Part shown: positions 34,040-43,204 of the stretch, piece after piece
Numbering within the stretch: position 1 is the stretch's first letter
Layout of the letters: every line of letters starts with the position of its first letter
DNA from: Candidatus Altimarinota bacterium
GTDB taxonomy: Bacteria; Patescibacteriota; Gracilibacteria; UBA4473
DNA length: 64,000 nt
Direction: 5' to 3'
Assembly (NCBI GenBank): GCA_021736215.1
Contig: JAIPGI010000006.1
Span: forward strand, 1-64,000
The notes under the pieces: model-generated
Database searches by the model: none
What the model was told of the DNA's origin: nothing
What the model saw: the letters and a program-made list of their open reading frames with translations, nothing else
Position numbers and translations under genes: made by a program

Positions 34040-35623
34040 TTACATTCGATTTAACCGTTCCTCATAGTCAAAAACTGGCAGTGCATCTTCTGTTGGAAAT
34101 TGTGCCAAACTTCGAGCAAGTAGTTTTGCCATTTGAAGGTTAGAAATAAGTGGAATATTCCGATCTATCGCTTTCCGACGGATAAGATACCCATCTGATA
34201 CCTCTTCATGTGAAAATTTATTGGAAGTATTAATTACAAGGGACACTTCTTTCTTTTCAATGATATCCGCAACATTGGGATGTTTTCCTGAGGAGATCTT
34301 GTATACCTTCTTACAGGAAATCTTATTTTCATTGAGAAAATCCGATGTTCCCGCCGTTCCAAAAAAAGAAAATCCCAAATCTGCTAAACGCTGAGCTACT
34401 GGCAAAAAAACAACTTTATCTTTTAATTTCCCAATAGTAACAAGAATTTTAGATTTTGGTTTAGGAATAATAAACCCAACAGAAACCAAGCTCTTCAAAA
34501 AAGCTTCTTCAACTGTATCCCCAAAACAAGCCACCTCTCCTGTGGAACTCATTTCTACACCAAGGACCGGATCTGCTCCCTTGAGTCGTGAGAAAGAAAA
34601 CTGAGCCGCCTTGACTCCCACCGAACGAATTTCAAGGGGATTAATTTCCTGAGGACGAAGTTTTTCTCCCACCCAAATACGCGTTGCAATTTCAATAAAG
34701 TTTTGCCCCAATACCTTGGAGGAAAAAGGAAAACTTCGAGATGCTCTCAAATTACATTCGATAACCTTAATCTCGTTTTCTCGGGCTAGAAACTGTATAT
34801 TAAATGGTCCAGAAATACGGAGTTTCTGAGCTAATTTTTGAGCAATGCGTCTTACTCGACGAACTGTTTCCAAACGTAAATCCTGAGCTGGTAAAACAAT
34901 TGTTGCATCTCCCGAATGAACCCCAGCATTTTCAATATGTTCAGAAATGGCACTGCAGATAATTTCTCCATTTTGCGCAACAGCATCGCATTCAATTTCT
35001 TTAGCATTTTCCTCGAATTTAGAAATCACTACCGAAGCCCGTGATGTTCCAACCGCCGTATCGAGATAATCTGATAAATCTTTCTCATTTGTTGCCACGG
35101 CCATAGCTGCACCAGAAAGTACAAAACTCGGACGAACCAAAACAGGAAATCCTTCTTTTTTAGCAAACTGCAGGGCTCCCATTTTTGTTTTAAAACTTTC
35201 CCATTTCGGTTGATCAATTCCTAACTCATCGCAAAGCGTAGAAAATTTCCCTCGATCCTCACAATCATCAATAGATTGTACTGGTGTTCCTAGAAGCGGA
35301 AGCCCCTCATTCGCAAGTTCCATTGCCATATTTTGAGCAATCTGCCCGCCTGTAGAAAAAATAACCCCACTTGGCTTTTCTTTATCACAGATATCTAAAA
35401 TCCTTTCGACTGTCAGTTCTTCAAAGTATAACCGATCACACTCATCATAATCAGTAGAAACCGTTTCTGGATTGGAATTAATAAAAATAGTCTCATACCC
35501 TAGTTTGCGCAATGTTCTTAGAACCTGCACGCCGCACCAATCAAACTCTACCGAACTCCCAATAGAATACGGCCCTGATCCGATAATTAATATTTTCTTT
35601 TTTTTCTGATTCTCTTTTTTCAT
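34040..35623 (-). CDS. carB: Stand-alone C-terminal half of carbamoyl-phosphate synthase large subunit
   Basis: Full CarB is about 1070 residues; this protein is 527. It starts with GSGPYSIGSSVEFDWCGVQ, the beginning of the second (carbamoyl-phosphate) synthetase domain, continues with its ATP-grasp (FPVLVRPSFVLSGAAMAV, IQFLARENEIKVIECNLRASRSFPF), and ends with the MGS-like allosteric domain (SKILVTIGKLKDKVVFLPVAQRLADLGFSFFGTAGTSDFL). The N-terminal carboxy-phosphate half and CarA are not in the window. Split CarB genes are known in some archaea. The alternative is that the partner half lies elsewhere, or that this half works alone. It is 5 bp from mscS. Confidence 0.9.
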   Translation of the reverse strand: MKKENQKKKKILIIGSGPYSIGSSVEFDWCGVQVLRTLRKLGYETIFINSNPETVSTDYDECDRLYFEELTVERILDICDKEKPSGVIFSTGGQIAQNMAMELANEGLPLLGTPVQSIDDCEDRGKFSTLCDELGIDQPKWESFKTKMGALQFAKKEGFPVLVRPSFVLSGAAMAVATNEKDLSDYLDTAVGTSRASVVISKFEENAKEIECDAVAQNGEIICSAISEHIENAGVHSGDATIVLPAQDLRLETVRRVRRIAQKLAQKLRISGPFNIQFLARENEIKVIECNLRASRSFPFSSKVLGQNFIEIATRIWVGEKLRPQEINPLEIRSVGVKAAQFSFSRLKGADPVLGVEMSSTGEVACFGDTVEEAFLKSLVSVGFIIPKPKSKILVTIGKLKDKVVFLPVAQRLADLGFSFFGTAGTSDFLNENKISCKKVYKISSGKHPNVADIIEKKEVSLVINTSNKFSHEEVSDGYLIRRKAIDRNIPLISNLQMAKLLARSLAQFPTEDALPVFDYEERLNRM

Positions 35624-35704
35624 GCTTCCGCGAGATGGTAGCAAAAAAAAAACTCCAAGGAAATATAAATTTTTAATTCTTTGCTTAAAATTCGTAATTA
35701 TTCA

Positions 35705-36091
35705 TTACATCCGTTTCCCTGTTTCCCGCTCTACTGAGGAGATACGTTTTTGATATTCTCTCCGAATTTTCACAAAGGTCCAAATACCAATCCCCACTGT
35801 CAAAAGAAGGGTGAGATAAAGCCATAATCGCATGGAAAAAACAGGGATCCCCGAGAATCTCGATGCCACTAAAAAAATACCAATTACTCCTAACGCAACA
35901 AATCGTCCGAATTTTTTTCGAAGAGATTTCCGTAAATATTTATCATCGGAAACAAATTTCATCACAATGGATTTGGTAAAGAGAATAAGCACAAAAAAGA
36001 CAAGAAGAGCATATCCCCAAAGGAATTCTCCTCCTGGAGCACGATCAAAAAAATAATATCCCGTTAATAACTGAGAAAGATCGAATTGCAT
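35705..36091 (-). CDS. Small hypothetical membrane protein
   Basis: The 128-residue protein has three hydrophobic helices (FLWGYALLVFFVLILFTKSI, FVALGVIGIFLVASRF, LWLYLTLLLTVGIGIWTFV) and a basic cytoplasmic end (KIRREYQKRISSVERETGKRM). It lies between the CarB-like and Lgt-like genes on the same strand. No family is recognised. Confidence 0.7.
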   Translation of the reverse strand: MQFDLSQLLTGYYFFDRAPGGEFLWGYALLVFFVLILFTKSIVMKFVSDDKYLRKSLRKKFGRFVALGVIGIFLVASRFSGIPVFSMRLWLYLTLLLTVGIGIWTFVKIRREYQKRISSVERETGKRM

Positions 36092-36165
36092 TTTTAAGAT
36101 TTAATTATGAACTACGAATAGTAAAATACGAATTTTTGGATATTTCGCAACTGCTTCTAAATGAA

Positions 36166-36924
36166 CTACGTATCCGACATAACACGTTTTTTATTCCACC
36201 AGAATAAGATGCTCAAAAGAAGTACATCTAATACCTGCTCCACGCGAAATACTTGAAATATTATAATAGTTTCATCCCCCCTAAAAAATTGAAGCACGAA
36301 ATCGCTAAGGAAAAGAAACATAATCGCACGAACGGTAAGCCGCCCCGTAAATCGTTCCCATGTATTTTCCCTTTTTTTGAACCACCACCACATCCATAAA
36401 TGTATAAAAAAAGCATAAATTGTTACTGGATGCACTGGAGTGAGGACATCCACTCCAAATGTTTCATACTGAACTCCCCATGGTAAAATTGTTTCTTTTC
36501 CATAGATAGCCCCAGTAAAGAATCCTCCCAAATCGGCAATCATTAACCCTAAAATCATTGGAAGAATCCCCACATCCGTCCATTTGAAAAATGATTTTCC
36601 CGATTTTTTCATATCCCACCAAAGAACAAACGAAAAACCAATCAACATGCCAAGCGAATGGAATTCGCCATCCCAAAAAGCAAAAAATGAAAAAAGACCG
36701 TTTCGTACAAAAATAGTAGGTTCTAAAATCAAAGCAATAATTCTCCCACCGAAGAATGCCCCCATTAACCAACGCCAAAAATGATGTAGGAAAAAATCGA
36801 TAGGCAATTGCTTTTTCTTGAGACTTTTGTAGTAATGCCAAGCAGAAATCATAAAAGCAATCGACAAGATTGTCCCATATAATTTTATCGCGAAAAAACC
36901 AAAGGAAAGCTGTGAAAAATTCAT
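36166..36924 (-). CDS. Lgt-like prolipoprotein diacylglyceryl transferase homologue, divergent
   Basis: Lgt adds diacylglycerol to the lipobox cysteine of lipoproteins, and this genome has lipobox proteins. The 252-residue, seven-helix layout and the segments GGRIIAL, FHSLGMLIGF and HPVTIYAFFIH follow the Lgt order. The signature that normally reads GRxGNFxNGExxG is here ADLGGFFTGAIYG, so the conserved arginine and asparagine are lost. It may be a divergent Lgt or a paralogue with another substrate. I cannot tell whether a standard lgt exists elsewhere in the genome. Confidence 0.7.
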   Translation of the reverse strand: MNFSQLSFGFFAIKLYGTILSIAFMISAWHYYKSLKKKQLPIDFFLHHFWRWLMGAFFGGRIIALILEPTIFVRNGLFSFFAFWDGEFHSLGMLIGFSFVLWWDMKKSGKSFFKWTDVGILPMILGLMIADLGGFFTGAIYGKETILPWGVQYETFGVDVLTPVHPVTIYAFFIHLWMWWWFKKRENTWERFTGRLTVRAIMFLFLSDFVLQFFRGDETIIIFQVFRVEQVLDVLLLSILFWWNKKRVMSDT

Positions 36925-36976
36925 CGGCTCTCATTATGTACAAGCGGAACACTTCGTCAACCCGTCCAGTTTTTCC

Positions 36977-38134
36977 TTAAAACCAATAAAAAATAACCGG
37001 GAATTCCAACACAAAAAGAAAAAGTATGATACTCGTTACCGTGTATAAAATGCTTTTTTTTACCCATCCAAATGACTGATTCCGAAACATTTCTACGGAC
37101 AATAACAGAGTTATAATTCCCGTTACCCCAGTAGCAAACCAAAATAAATTAGAAGTGAAGTAAAAGGAAGCTTTTTCCGCACCAATTCCAACAAAAAGCT
37201 TCAGCACGTTTAACATCCAAAAAGAAAGAAGCATCCCAAAAAGGAAGGTACAACTCCAATACAGAGTATTGCCTATTTTTTGGAATAAATGAAGTTCTTT
37301 TACCGTATTTTTGATAGCTTCTGAGTTGAGAGTCCCAATGTTAATTTTTGCCAATCCCTTATCCAAACGATCCTGCAACGTTTTTGCTAAAATCTGAAAA
37401 TCAAGCTTTCGCTTTTCAAAATCAGGAATACTTTCATGAATTGGAAGAAAGATATTTTCATCTCCCAATTTCAAAAATATTTTTCTCATAATACTATCCA
37501 AGTGTTGTGTCGAATTGGATTGACGCAATCTTGCAAGAGTATTCATACCATCCTGAATATCTCTTCGGTGAGAAGGATCAATAAATTTTTCATTATTCTG
37601 TAGTATCACCTGTACGCTATCAATTAAAAAATCTATTTCTTTTCGAAAAAACTCCATCTGAACCTTCCTATCCAAAATCATGTCTTGCACCTTATCCTGT
37701 TTTTCATCTCCTTTTGATTTTTTAGCCACATGTTTTTTTTGAACTTGTTGGTCTTCTTGAAAAATTTCTTCCAATTGTGGATCAAGCCCCTGTTTTTTCA
37801 TTTCTTCTTTTTGTTCATAGGGCAAATCTTGAGGAAGAAGATATACCAATTTGAAATCATAATCAGTTCTTAATTTTTTATAAGCCGCATAAAGTGTTTT
37901 TGCTTCAATATTTCCACGAATTTCCTCCCCCTTCGCCCCAAGTCCTTTGAATTCAAATTCTGATAATCCTGGTGTTTTTATTTCTTGCTGTATATAGGGA
38001 TCCAAACTCAAAACAGCTAATCCTTGTTCTGTTAGTTTCGCTCGTGCAGTATCTTTATTTTCAGAGAACAAAAAACCTGACAGGATTTTCCCATCTTTTG
38101 CAATTCCCTCAAATTGAAACTTTTTTACAGTCAT
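36977..38134 (-). CDS. Membrane protein with two PilC/GspF N-terminal-like domains
   Basis: The first 100 residues contain two copies of a GspF/PilC N-terminal-type unit: FQFEGIAKDGKILSGFLFSENKDTARAKLTEQGLAVLSLDP (about 6-46) and FEFKGLGAKGEEIRGNIEAKTLYAAYKKLRTDYDFKLVYL (about 60-99). A charged, helical middle follows (EDQQVQKKHVAKKSKGDEKQDK). Three hydrophobic helices lie at the C-terminus. The catalytic-type platform domains of PilC are absent, so this is not a pilus platform protein itself. It may be an adaptor or scaffold related to type IV pilus machinery; no other pilus gene is in the window. Confidence 0.7.
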   Translation of the reverse strand: MTVKKFQFEGIAKDGKILSGFLFSENKDTARAKLTEQGLAVLSLDPYIQQEIKTPGLSEFEFKGLGAKGEEIRGNIEAKTLYAAYKKLRTDYDFKLVYLLPQDLPYEQKEEMKKQGLDPQLEEIFQEDQQVQKKHVAKKSKGDEKQDKVQDMILDRKVQMEFFRKEIDFLIDSVQVILQNNEKFIDPSHRRDIQDGMNTLARLRQSNSTQHLDSIMRKIFLKLGDENIFLPIHESIPDFEKRKLDFQILAKTLQDRLDKGLAKINIGTLNSEAIKNTVKELHLFQKIGNTLYWSCTFLFGMLLSFWMLNVLKLFVGIGAEKASFYFTSNLFWFATGVTGIITLLLSVEMFRNQSFGWVKKSILYTVTSIILFLFVLEFPVIFYWF

Positions 38135-38191
38135 TTCTTCTCTTCATTATACCTTAAATTGAAGAACTTTTCAAGGATGAACTCGGCTTTG

Positions 38192-38310
38192 AACTCTGAT
38201 ATTCAGTATTCAGTATTTTGTATAAGGTATTTAAAAGGAGATACGCCCCCAAAACAAATAAAAAGTATTTAAGATTCTCAATACTAAATACTTGATACTG
38301 AATACTATTC
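38192..38310. repeat. TATTCAG-type heptanucleotide repeat before pyrG
   Basis: The gap between pyrG and the PilC-like gene is filled with degenerate 7-bp units (TATTCAG, TATTTAA, ATACTGA). A related block lies at 43449-43505. Confidence 0.7.
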
Positions 38311-39924
38311 TCCTCTCTGCACAATAGCTTTTACAAAATCACGGAAAAGCGGATGTGGTCGAAATGGTCGACTTTTGAATTCCGGATGAAATTGAGACCC
38401 AACCATGTAGGGATGATCTGCTATTTCAACAATCTCAACCAAACTCTTGTCTGGAGAAACTCCAGAAATCATAAATCCATTTTTCTCAAATTTTTCACGA
38501 TATTTATTGTTGAATTCATATCGATGTCTATGCCGTTCTGAAATCGTTGTGGCTTTATATACCTGATAGGCCAATGTATCTTTTTTGATAACGCATGGAT
38601 AAGCCCCCAGCCTCATTGTTCCGCCTTTTTTACGAATAGTTCGTTGTTCTGGAATAAAATGAATAACATGATTTTTTGATTTCTTTTCTTCATCAAACTC
38701 TTCACTGGTAGCATCTTTTATTTTGAGAATATTTCGTGCAAATTCTATAGCCATAATTTGAGATCCGAGACAAAGTCCTAAATAGGGTTTTTTTTGTTCC
38801 CGGCAATGCTGTGCTACAATAATTTTTCCTTCAATTCCTCGATTTCCAAACCCTCCAGGAACAATTACCCCATCGACGCTTTCCAAACGTGCCAATTCGT
38901 CCACATCTTTTTGCTCTATTTTTTCGGTATCAATCCACTCAATTTTCACTTTTCGATCATGGAAGAATCCAGCAGATTTAGCCGCTTCAATGACTGATAA
39001 ATATGCATCATCTAGCTCGTTATATTTCCCAGCAAGACCAATAAATATTTCTTGCTTTACATTTTTCATTTTCTCAACCCCCTTCTCCCAAGTCTCAAAT
39101 TTAACTTTCGGCTTTCTCAATCCCAATTTTTTGGCAATGATAGCTGCCAACCCAAAAGAGTTAAATCTGACGGGCACTTCATAAATCGAAGAAACAGTTT
39201 CTGCGGGAATAACCGCCTCCTCATCTACATCACAAAAATAGCCAACTTTTTTTAAAAGTTTCTTTGGAATTTTTTGGTCTGCTCTCAAGAAAATAATGTC
39301 TGGAGCGACTCCCTGCCGTCGCAACTCTCGCACAGACAACTGTGTGGGTTTAGTTTTGAGCTCATTGGATGCCGCAAGAAATGGGAGGAGTGTCGCATGC
39401 ATTGACAACACTCTTTCCGTACCACATTTACTTCTCATTTGACGAACAACTTCAATAAACGGCTCCCCTTCTATATCTCCGACCGTTCCTCCAATTTCAC
39501 ATACCAAAATATCCACCTTCATCTGCCTTGCGGCAGATTCGATCTTTTCCATAATCTTTCCCGTGATATGAGGCACTACTTGAATTGTTCCTCCGAGATA
39601 TTTCCCCTCGCGTTCTTCAGATAATACCTCAGAATAGATTCTTCCTGTTGTTATCGAACAAAGTCCCGAAAGAGGAACATCCGTAAACCGTTCATAGTGT
39701 CCCAAGTCTAAATCTGTTTCTGTTCCATCGTCCAAAACAAAAACTTCTCCATGCTGAAAAGGACTCATTGTTCCTGGATCAACATTGAGATAGGGATCGA
39801 GTTTCATGGTTGCCACTTTGAGACCAGAAGATCTCAAAAGCGCCGCGGTAGACGCAGCAATGATTCCTTTGCCCAAACTAGAACAAACACCACCCGTAAC
39901 GAAAATGTATTTTGATGTACTCAT
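38305..39924 (-). CDS. pyrG: CTP synthase
   Basis: CTP synthase converts UTP to CTP using glutamine. I start at ATG 39924 (MSTSKYIFVTGGVCSSLGKG, 539 residues). The amidoligase domain has the SLGKG P-loop-like box and DPYLNVDPGTMSPFQHGEVFVLDDG. The C-terminal class I glutaminase domain has the nucleophile in YLGLCLGSQIMAIE and the His-Glu pair in VGSQFHPEF. The length is normal. It is separated from its downstream neighbour by a TATTCAG-type repeat. With the stand-alone CarB half 2.7 kb away, pyrimidine metabolism is represented, but no other pyr gene is seen here. Confidence 0.97.
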   Translation of the reverse strand: MSTSKYIFVTGGVCSSLGKGIIAASTAALLRSSGLKVATMKLDPYLNVDPGTMSPFQHGEVFVLDDGTETDLDLGHYERFTDVPLSGLCSITTGRIYSEVLSEEREGKYLGGTIQVVPHITGKIMEKIESAARQMKVDILVCEIGGTVGDIEGEPFIEVVRQMRSKCGTERVLSMHATLLPFLAASNELKTKPTQLSVRELRRQGVAPDIIFLRADQKIPKKLLKKVGYFCDVDEEAVIPAETVSSIYEVPVRFNSFGLAAIIAKKLGLRKPKVKFETWEKGVEKMKNVKQEIFIGLAGKYNELDDAYLSVIEAAKSAGFFHDRKVKIEWIDTEKIEQKDVDELARLESVDGVIVPGGFGNRGIEGKIIVAQHCREQKKPYLGLCLGSQIMAIEFARNILKIKDATSEEFDEEKKSKNHVIHFIPEQRTIRKKGGTMRLGAYPCVIKKDTLAYQVYKATTISERHRHRYEFNNKYREKFEKNGFMISGVSPDKSLVEIVEIADHPYMVGSQFHPEFKSRPFRPHPLFRDFVKAIVQRGE

Positions 39925-40091
39925 TACGGAACTTAATTTTATACACAAAATTCCGAAATGCAAAAAAAATAAAAAAAATAGAGGTTGCGTTTATCGATAG
40001 GATGTTTTGATGCGATAGTACTGTTTTTAGAAACTCTAAACTTGACACTTTCGTTAAAATAATTACTTTTTACTTAACTCGAAATCCAAAA

Positions 40092-41450
40092 ATGATAGAA
40101 AACAACGAAACTGTTCAATCCCTAAAAGAGAGAGAATTATTCCAACTTTCTGAGGATGCACAAAAAGAATGGGGACAAATTGAATCCGAGTTATTTGCTC
40201 CCAAGTTTCAAAGTGACGAAGAAAAAGAATTATTTCTCAAAGAATGTTTCGAGGGAAAGCGAAAATTCCCATGGCACGCTCAAGGGCAATCTATTAAAGT
40301 AACCGACACGAAATTGGTAAATGCAGTAATTCCTGCTGGAGGTATTGGTATTCTTGGTGGAACAGGAACTGGGCGCCCTGACTACGAAACGGAGATGAAT
40401 GTAACGGAATCTGGAGACAAAATTCCATCCAAAACAGTACGAATTGAAATCGGACAAAATCGAAATAAAGAAGCTATTCTGAAAGAAATAGAAGCTGTTC
40501 GAAAAGAACATCCATATGCCATTTTGGGAGTGAATGTGTTATATGCCATTGGAGACTTTGAAGAGATTGTAAGGGCAATCGGAGATCAAGGAATGGTGGA
40601 TGTTTTGTATGTAGGTGCAGGCGCCCCCTACGATTTGTCCAAAATAATGGAGAAGTATCCCCAGATGCGATATATGGCAATTGTGAGTAGCGCACAAGCG
40701 GTAAGACTTCTCGAAGACACAGGGGAAAGATGTAAAAGCAAAGGGACTCGACGTCCAGATGGATATGTATACGAGGACAAAATAGCAGCTGGCCATAATG
40801 CAATAATTAACCCCCGAAAAGATAAATCTGCCGCCGATCATATTCGAGAAATGCAAGCAGAAACCTCTAAGCCGATTATTTTTGCAGGAGGTGTTAAATA
40901 TCAAGAAGATGTTCAAAAGGCACTTTTGCCGAAGGAGTATGGAGGATTGGGAGTGAACGGCGTGGGGTTAGGAACCCGCGTAACCATTACTGATGAATGC
41001 CCGATCCCTAATGAAACGCTTAAAGATATTCATCTGAACTCAGCGATTCCCGTTGTGAGACGAGAAAAATTCAGTCCAACAGGACTCCCTTCCACGGGAA
41101 AAATTAATGAAAAGGAATTCTGGGACAAAGTAGAAGAACTAAAAAATTCTACCAAACGAAGATGCAATGATTGCCTTATAAAACCCGAAGCAAGAAAAAA
41201 CTATCCAGAACTTGCTCACTGTAAATTTATAAGTGTAAAACCAGAAGATGCCGATTATCAATTTTGTATCGGACCATTTCTGGATGCTGCGATTCGTGGA
41301 GAACCGTGGGCTATTTACTTTATGAGTGTTATTAATGAAAAAGATCCCATCTATCTTGATAAAAACGGAGAAGCTCGTGTTCCGACCGTAAGTGAGATGG
41401 TGGGATATATCATTCGAAATGAAGTGCCAGAATGGGCTGATAAAGAATAA
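40092..41450 (+). CDS. Nitronate monooxygenase / 2-nitropropane dioxygenase family flavoprotein
   Basis: The 452-residue protein matches the FMN TIM-barrel NMO family, which also includes the FabK- and PfaD-type enzymes. Seen are NAVIPAGGIGILGG (flavin-binding start), a central RPDGYVYEDKIAAGHNAII region and KPIIFAGGVKYQEDVQKAL...GVNGVGLGTRVTITDECP (phosphate-binding). A 55-residue N-terminal extension and a C-terminal part of about 130 residues with a Cys pair (RRCNDCLIKP) lie outside the typical core. The substrate is unknown; a role as a flavin oxidoreductase is safer than a specific name. It lies between pyrG (divergent) and ruvB (convergent). Confidence 0.8.
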   Translation: MIENNETVQSLKERELFQLSEDAQKEWGQIESELFAPKFQSDEEKELFLKECFEGKRKFPWHAQGQSIKVTDTKLVNAVIPAGGIGILGGTGTGRPDYETEMNVTESGDKIPSKTVRIEIGQNRNKEAILKEIEAVRKEHPYAILGVNVLYAIGDFEEIVRAIGDQGMVDVLYVGAGAPYDLSKIMEKYPQMRYMAIVSSAQAVRLLEDTGERCKSKGTRRPDGYVYEDKIAAGHNAIINPRKDKSAADHIREMQAETSKPIIFAGGVKYQEDVQKALLPKEYGGLGVNGVGLGTRVTITDECPIPNETLKDIHLNSAIPVVRREKFSPTGLPSTGKINEKEFWDKVEELKNSTKRRCNDCLIKPEARKNYPELAHCKFISVKPEDADYQFCIGPFLDAAIRGEPWAIYFMSVINEKDPIYLDKNGEARVPTVSEMVGYIIRNEVPEWADKE

Positions 41451-41478
41451 ATAATTGAACATATTATTCGTTCAATAG

Positions 41479-42507
41479 CTATATCAACTTGCCCATCTTC
41501 CCTGCTTTTCCAAAACTTTCCCCTGCCGCCATTCGTCCTCGTGGGGTCTTTTGCAAGAGTCCTTCTCGAATAAGGAATGGCTCGATCATGTCTTCAATTG
41601 TGTTTTCATCTTCACTCATCGCTGCCGCCATTGTAGAGAGTCCCACGGGGCCTCCACGAAACTTTTCATGAAGAATCTGCAAGTACATCTGATCTGCATG
41701 ATCAAGTCCCCTACCGTCAATAGAGAGACTCTTAAGACCCTCACGCACGACCTTCTCTGTAATAATCCCTTGATGGCGTATTTCTGCAAAATCACGCATA
41801 CGCCGGAGCAATCTATTAGCAATTCGTGGTGTACGACGAGAAGATTTTGATAATTGTGCCGCAGCAAGAGAATCTATTTCTATATTTAAAAGGTTTGCAG
41901 AACGCTCAATAATACTCTGAATCTCATCCGATTCATAAAAACGTAATCGCTCCACATGACCAAACCGATCACGCAGGGGTCCAGCGAGCATTGATGCTTT
42001 GGTGGTTGCCCCAACGAGTGTAAATTTAGGAACATTGAGTCGCATAGTACGAGCCGACGGTCCTTTGCCTACGACAATATCAATAGCGAAGTCTTCCATT
42101 GCGGTATAGAGGATTTCCTCTACCGTCGAACGGAGTCTATGTATCTCATCAATAAAAAGTAAATCATTGGGTTGTAAATTCGTCAAAATCGCCGCGATAT
42201 CTCCAGGTTTTTCGAGCGCCGGTCCAGAAGTAATACGAAGATTTGTTCCGAGTTCATTGGCCAAAATCATCGCTAAGGTGGTCTTCCCCAATCCTGGCGG
42301 TCCATAGAACAAAATATGATCAAGCGGTTCCTTTCTTTTTTTCGCTGCCTGACAAAACACTCGCAAGTTCCCTTTCACTTCAGCCTGTCCTATGTAATTT
42401 TCAAAATCCTTCGGACGAAGTTTATTTTCAAATACCTCATTCTCTTCTGTGGCATGAGCAGACACAACCGATTTCTTTTTTTTGGCTTTGAATTCCTCTT
42501 CTATCAT
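41479..42507 (-). CDS. ruvB: Holliday junction DNA helicase RuvB
   Basis: RuvB is the AAA+ motor of branch migration. The 342-residue form (starting MIEEEFKAKKKK) has Walker A GPPGLGKTT, Walker B LLFIDEIHRL, sensor GATTKASMLAGPLRDRFG, the arginine-finger region and the C-terminal winged helix (GLSTMAAAMSEDENTIEDMIEPFLIREGLLQKTPRGR). I start at 42507; the preceding bases are an ATTATTAATG-type repeat. No ruvA or ruvC is adjacent, so the complex genes are dispersed. Confidence 0.97.
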   Translation of the reverse strand: MIEEEFKAKKKKSVVSAHATEENEVFENKLRPKDFENYIGQAEVKGNLRVFCQAAKKRKEPLDHILFYGPPGLGKTTLAMILANELGTNLRITSGPALEKPGDIAAILTNLQPNDLLFIDEIHRLRSTVEEILYTAMEDFAIDIVVGKGPSARTMRLNVPKFTLVGATTKASMLAGPLRDRFGHVERLRFYESDEIQSIIERSANLLNIEIDSLAAAQLSKSSRRTPRIANRLLRRMRDFAEIRHQGIITEKVVREGLKSLSIDGRGLDHADQMYLQILHEKFRGGPVGLSTMAAAMSEDENTIEDMIEPFLIREGLLQKTPRGRMAAGESFGKAGKMGKLI

Positions 42508-42631
42508 CTTCTTAATTATTAATGATTCATGAATAATGAGCAATGAGAAATAAATTTCTCCTCCCCTAGCGGGAGGAGATTAAGAGGAGGGGGAAAAACT
42601 TTCTTGAGCATCCTTCACCCTCTCCCCAACC

Positions 42632-42673
42632 CCTGCCTACCGGACAAGCAGGACTGCCCTGCCGGTAGGCAGG
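42632..42673. repeat. CCTGCCTACCGG palindrome
   Basis: CCTGCCTACCGG (42632) is matched by CCGGTAGGCAGG (to 42673) with a short middle containing another GCAGG copy. A shorter relative lies at 5725-5745. Confidence 0.7.
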
Positions 42674-42759
42674 CTCTCTTATAAAGGACGAGGGCGTATA
42701 TTGTTGTATACAATTTTTATACTTTAAAATATTCCATAGTCATGCGCAATATATTTTTT

Positions 42760-42788
42760 TTGACATATTTCATTTCGAAGAGTAGAGT
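42760..42788 (+). promoter_or_regulatory. Promoter-like sequence before the structured region
   Basis: TTGACA (42760-42765), a 17-bp spacer and TAGAGT (42783-42788, four of six consensus bases). It directly precedes the GGCCTG...CAGGCC structure. Confidence 0.45.
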
Positions 42789-42899
42789 GGCCTGAACACT
42801 TCGCTTAGGACAAGAAAACAAAATTCCAAGTTCCTCAATGCAAGCGTTCACAAGAAAGCGGAAAACTAAGTTCTTTTACAGGCCGACCGAAAAACAAGT
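42789..42899 (+). ncRNA. Candidate structured RNA (plus strand)
   Basis: GGCCTG (42789-42794) can pair with CAGGCC about 100 nt later. Inside it GAAC pairs with GTTC and CTTAG with CTAAG, making a long interrupted stem. A promoter-like sequence lies immediately upstream. I could not match it to RNase P RNA, tmRNA, 6S or SRP RNA, and its 3' end is unclear. Confidence 0.35.
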
Positions 42900-43171
42900 G
42901 GGGAGAATCGAGAAAGTAAGCTCGCTGACCAAGTTATATTTAACTTAAAAAAATTTTTTAAAATCTTTAATTTTTACAGCAATCAGTTTGCTTTCTCTAC
43001 CCTCTCCGCTTTGCGATGACGTTTTAGACGCCTACAGACTACGTCTAGAATGCACCACAAGACGCGAGAGAGCGATTTTCTCTGGACGACTCTTCGACCA
43101 ATATCGAAAAGCTGCCCTCTCGAAAACCGTTTTGTGATTTCGAACCTTATTTCTTCATTATTCTTCGGAAT

Positions 43172-43204
43172 AAAAAGAAAAAGACGAATGCTTGCATTCG
43201 TCTT
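43172..43204 (-). terminator. Rho-independent terminator in the gene-free region
   Basis: On the minus strand AAGACGAATGC, AA, GCATTCGTCTT, then TTTCTTTTT. The stem is a perfect 11 bp. Its presence in a gene-free region supports transcription of the sequence upstream on the minus strand. Confidence 0.85.
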
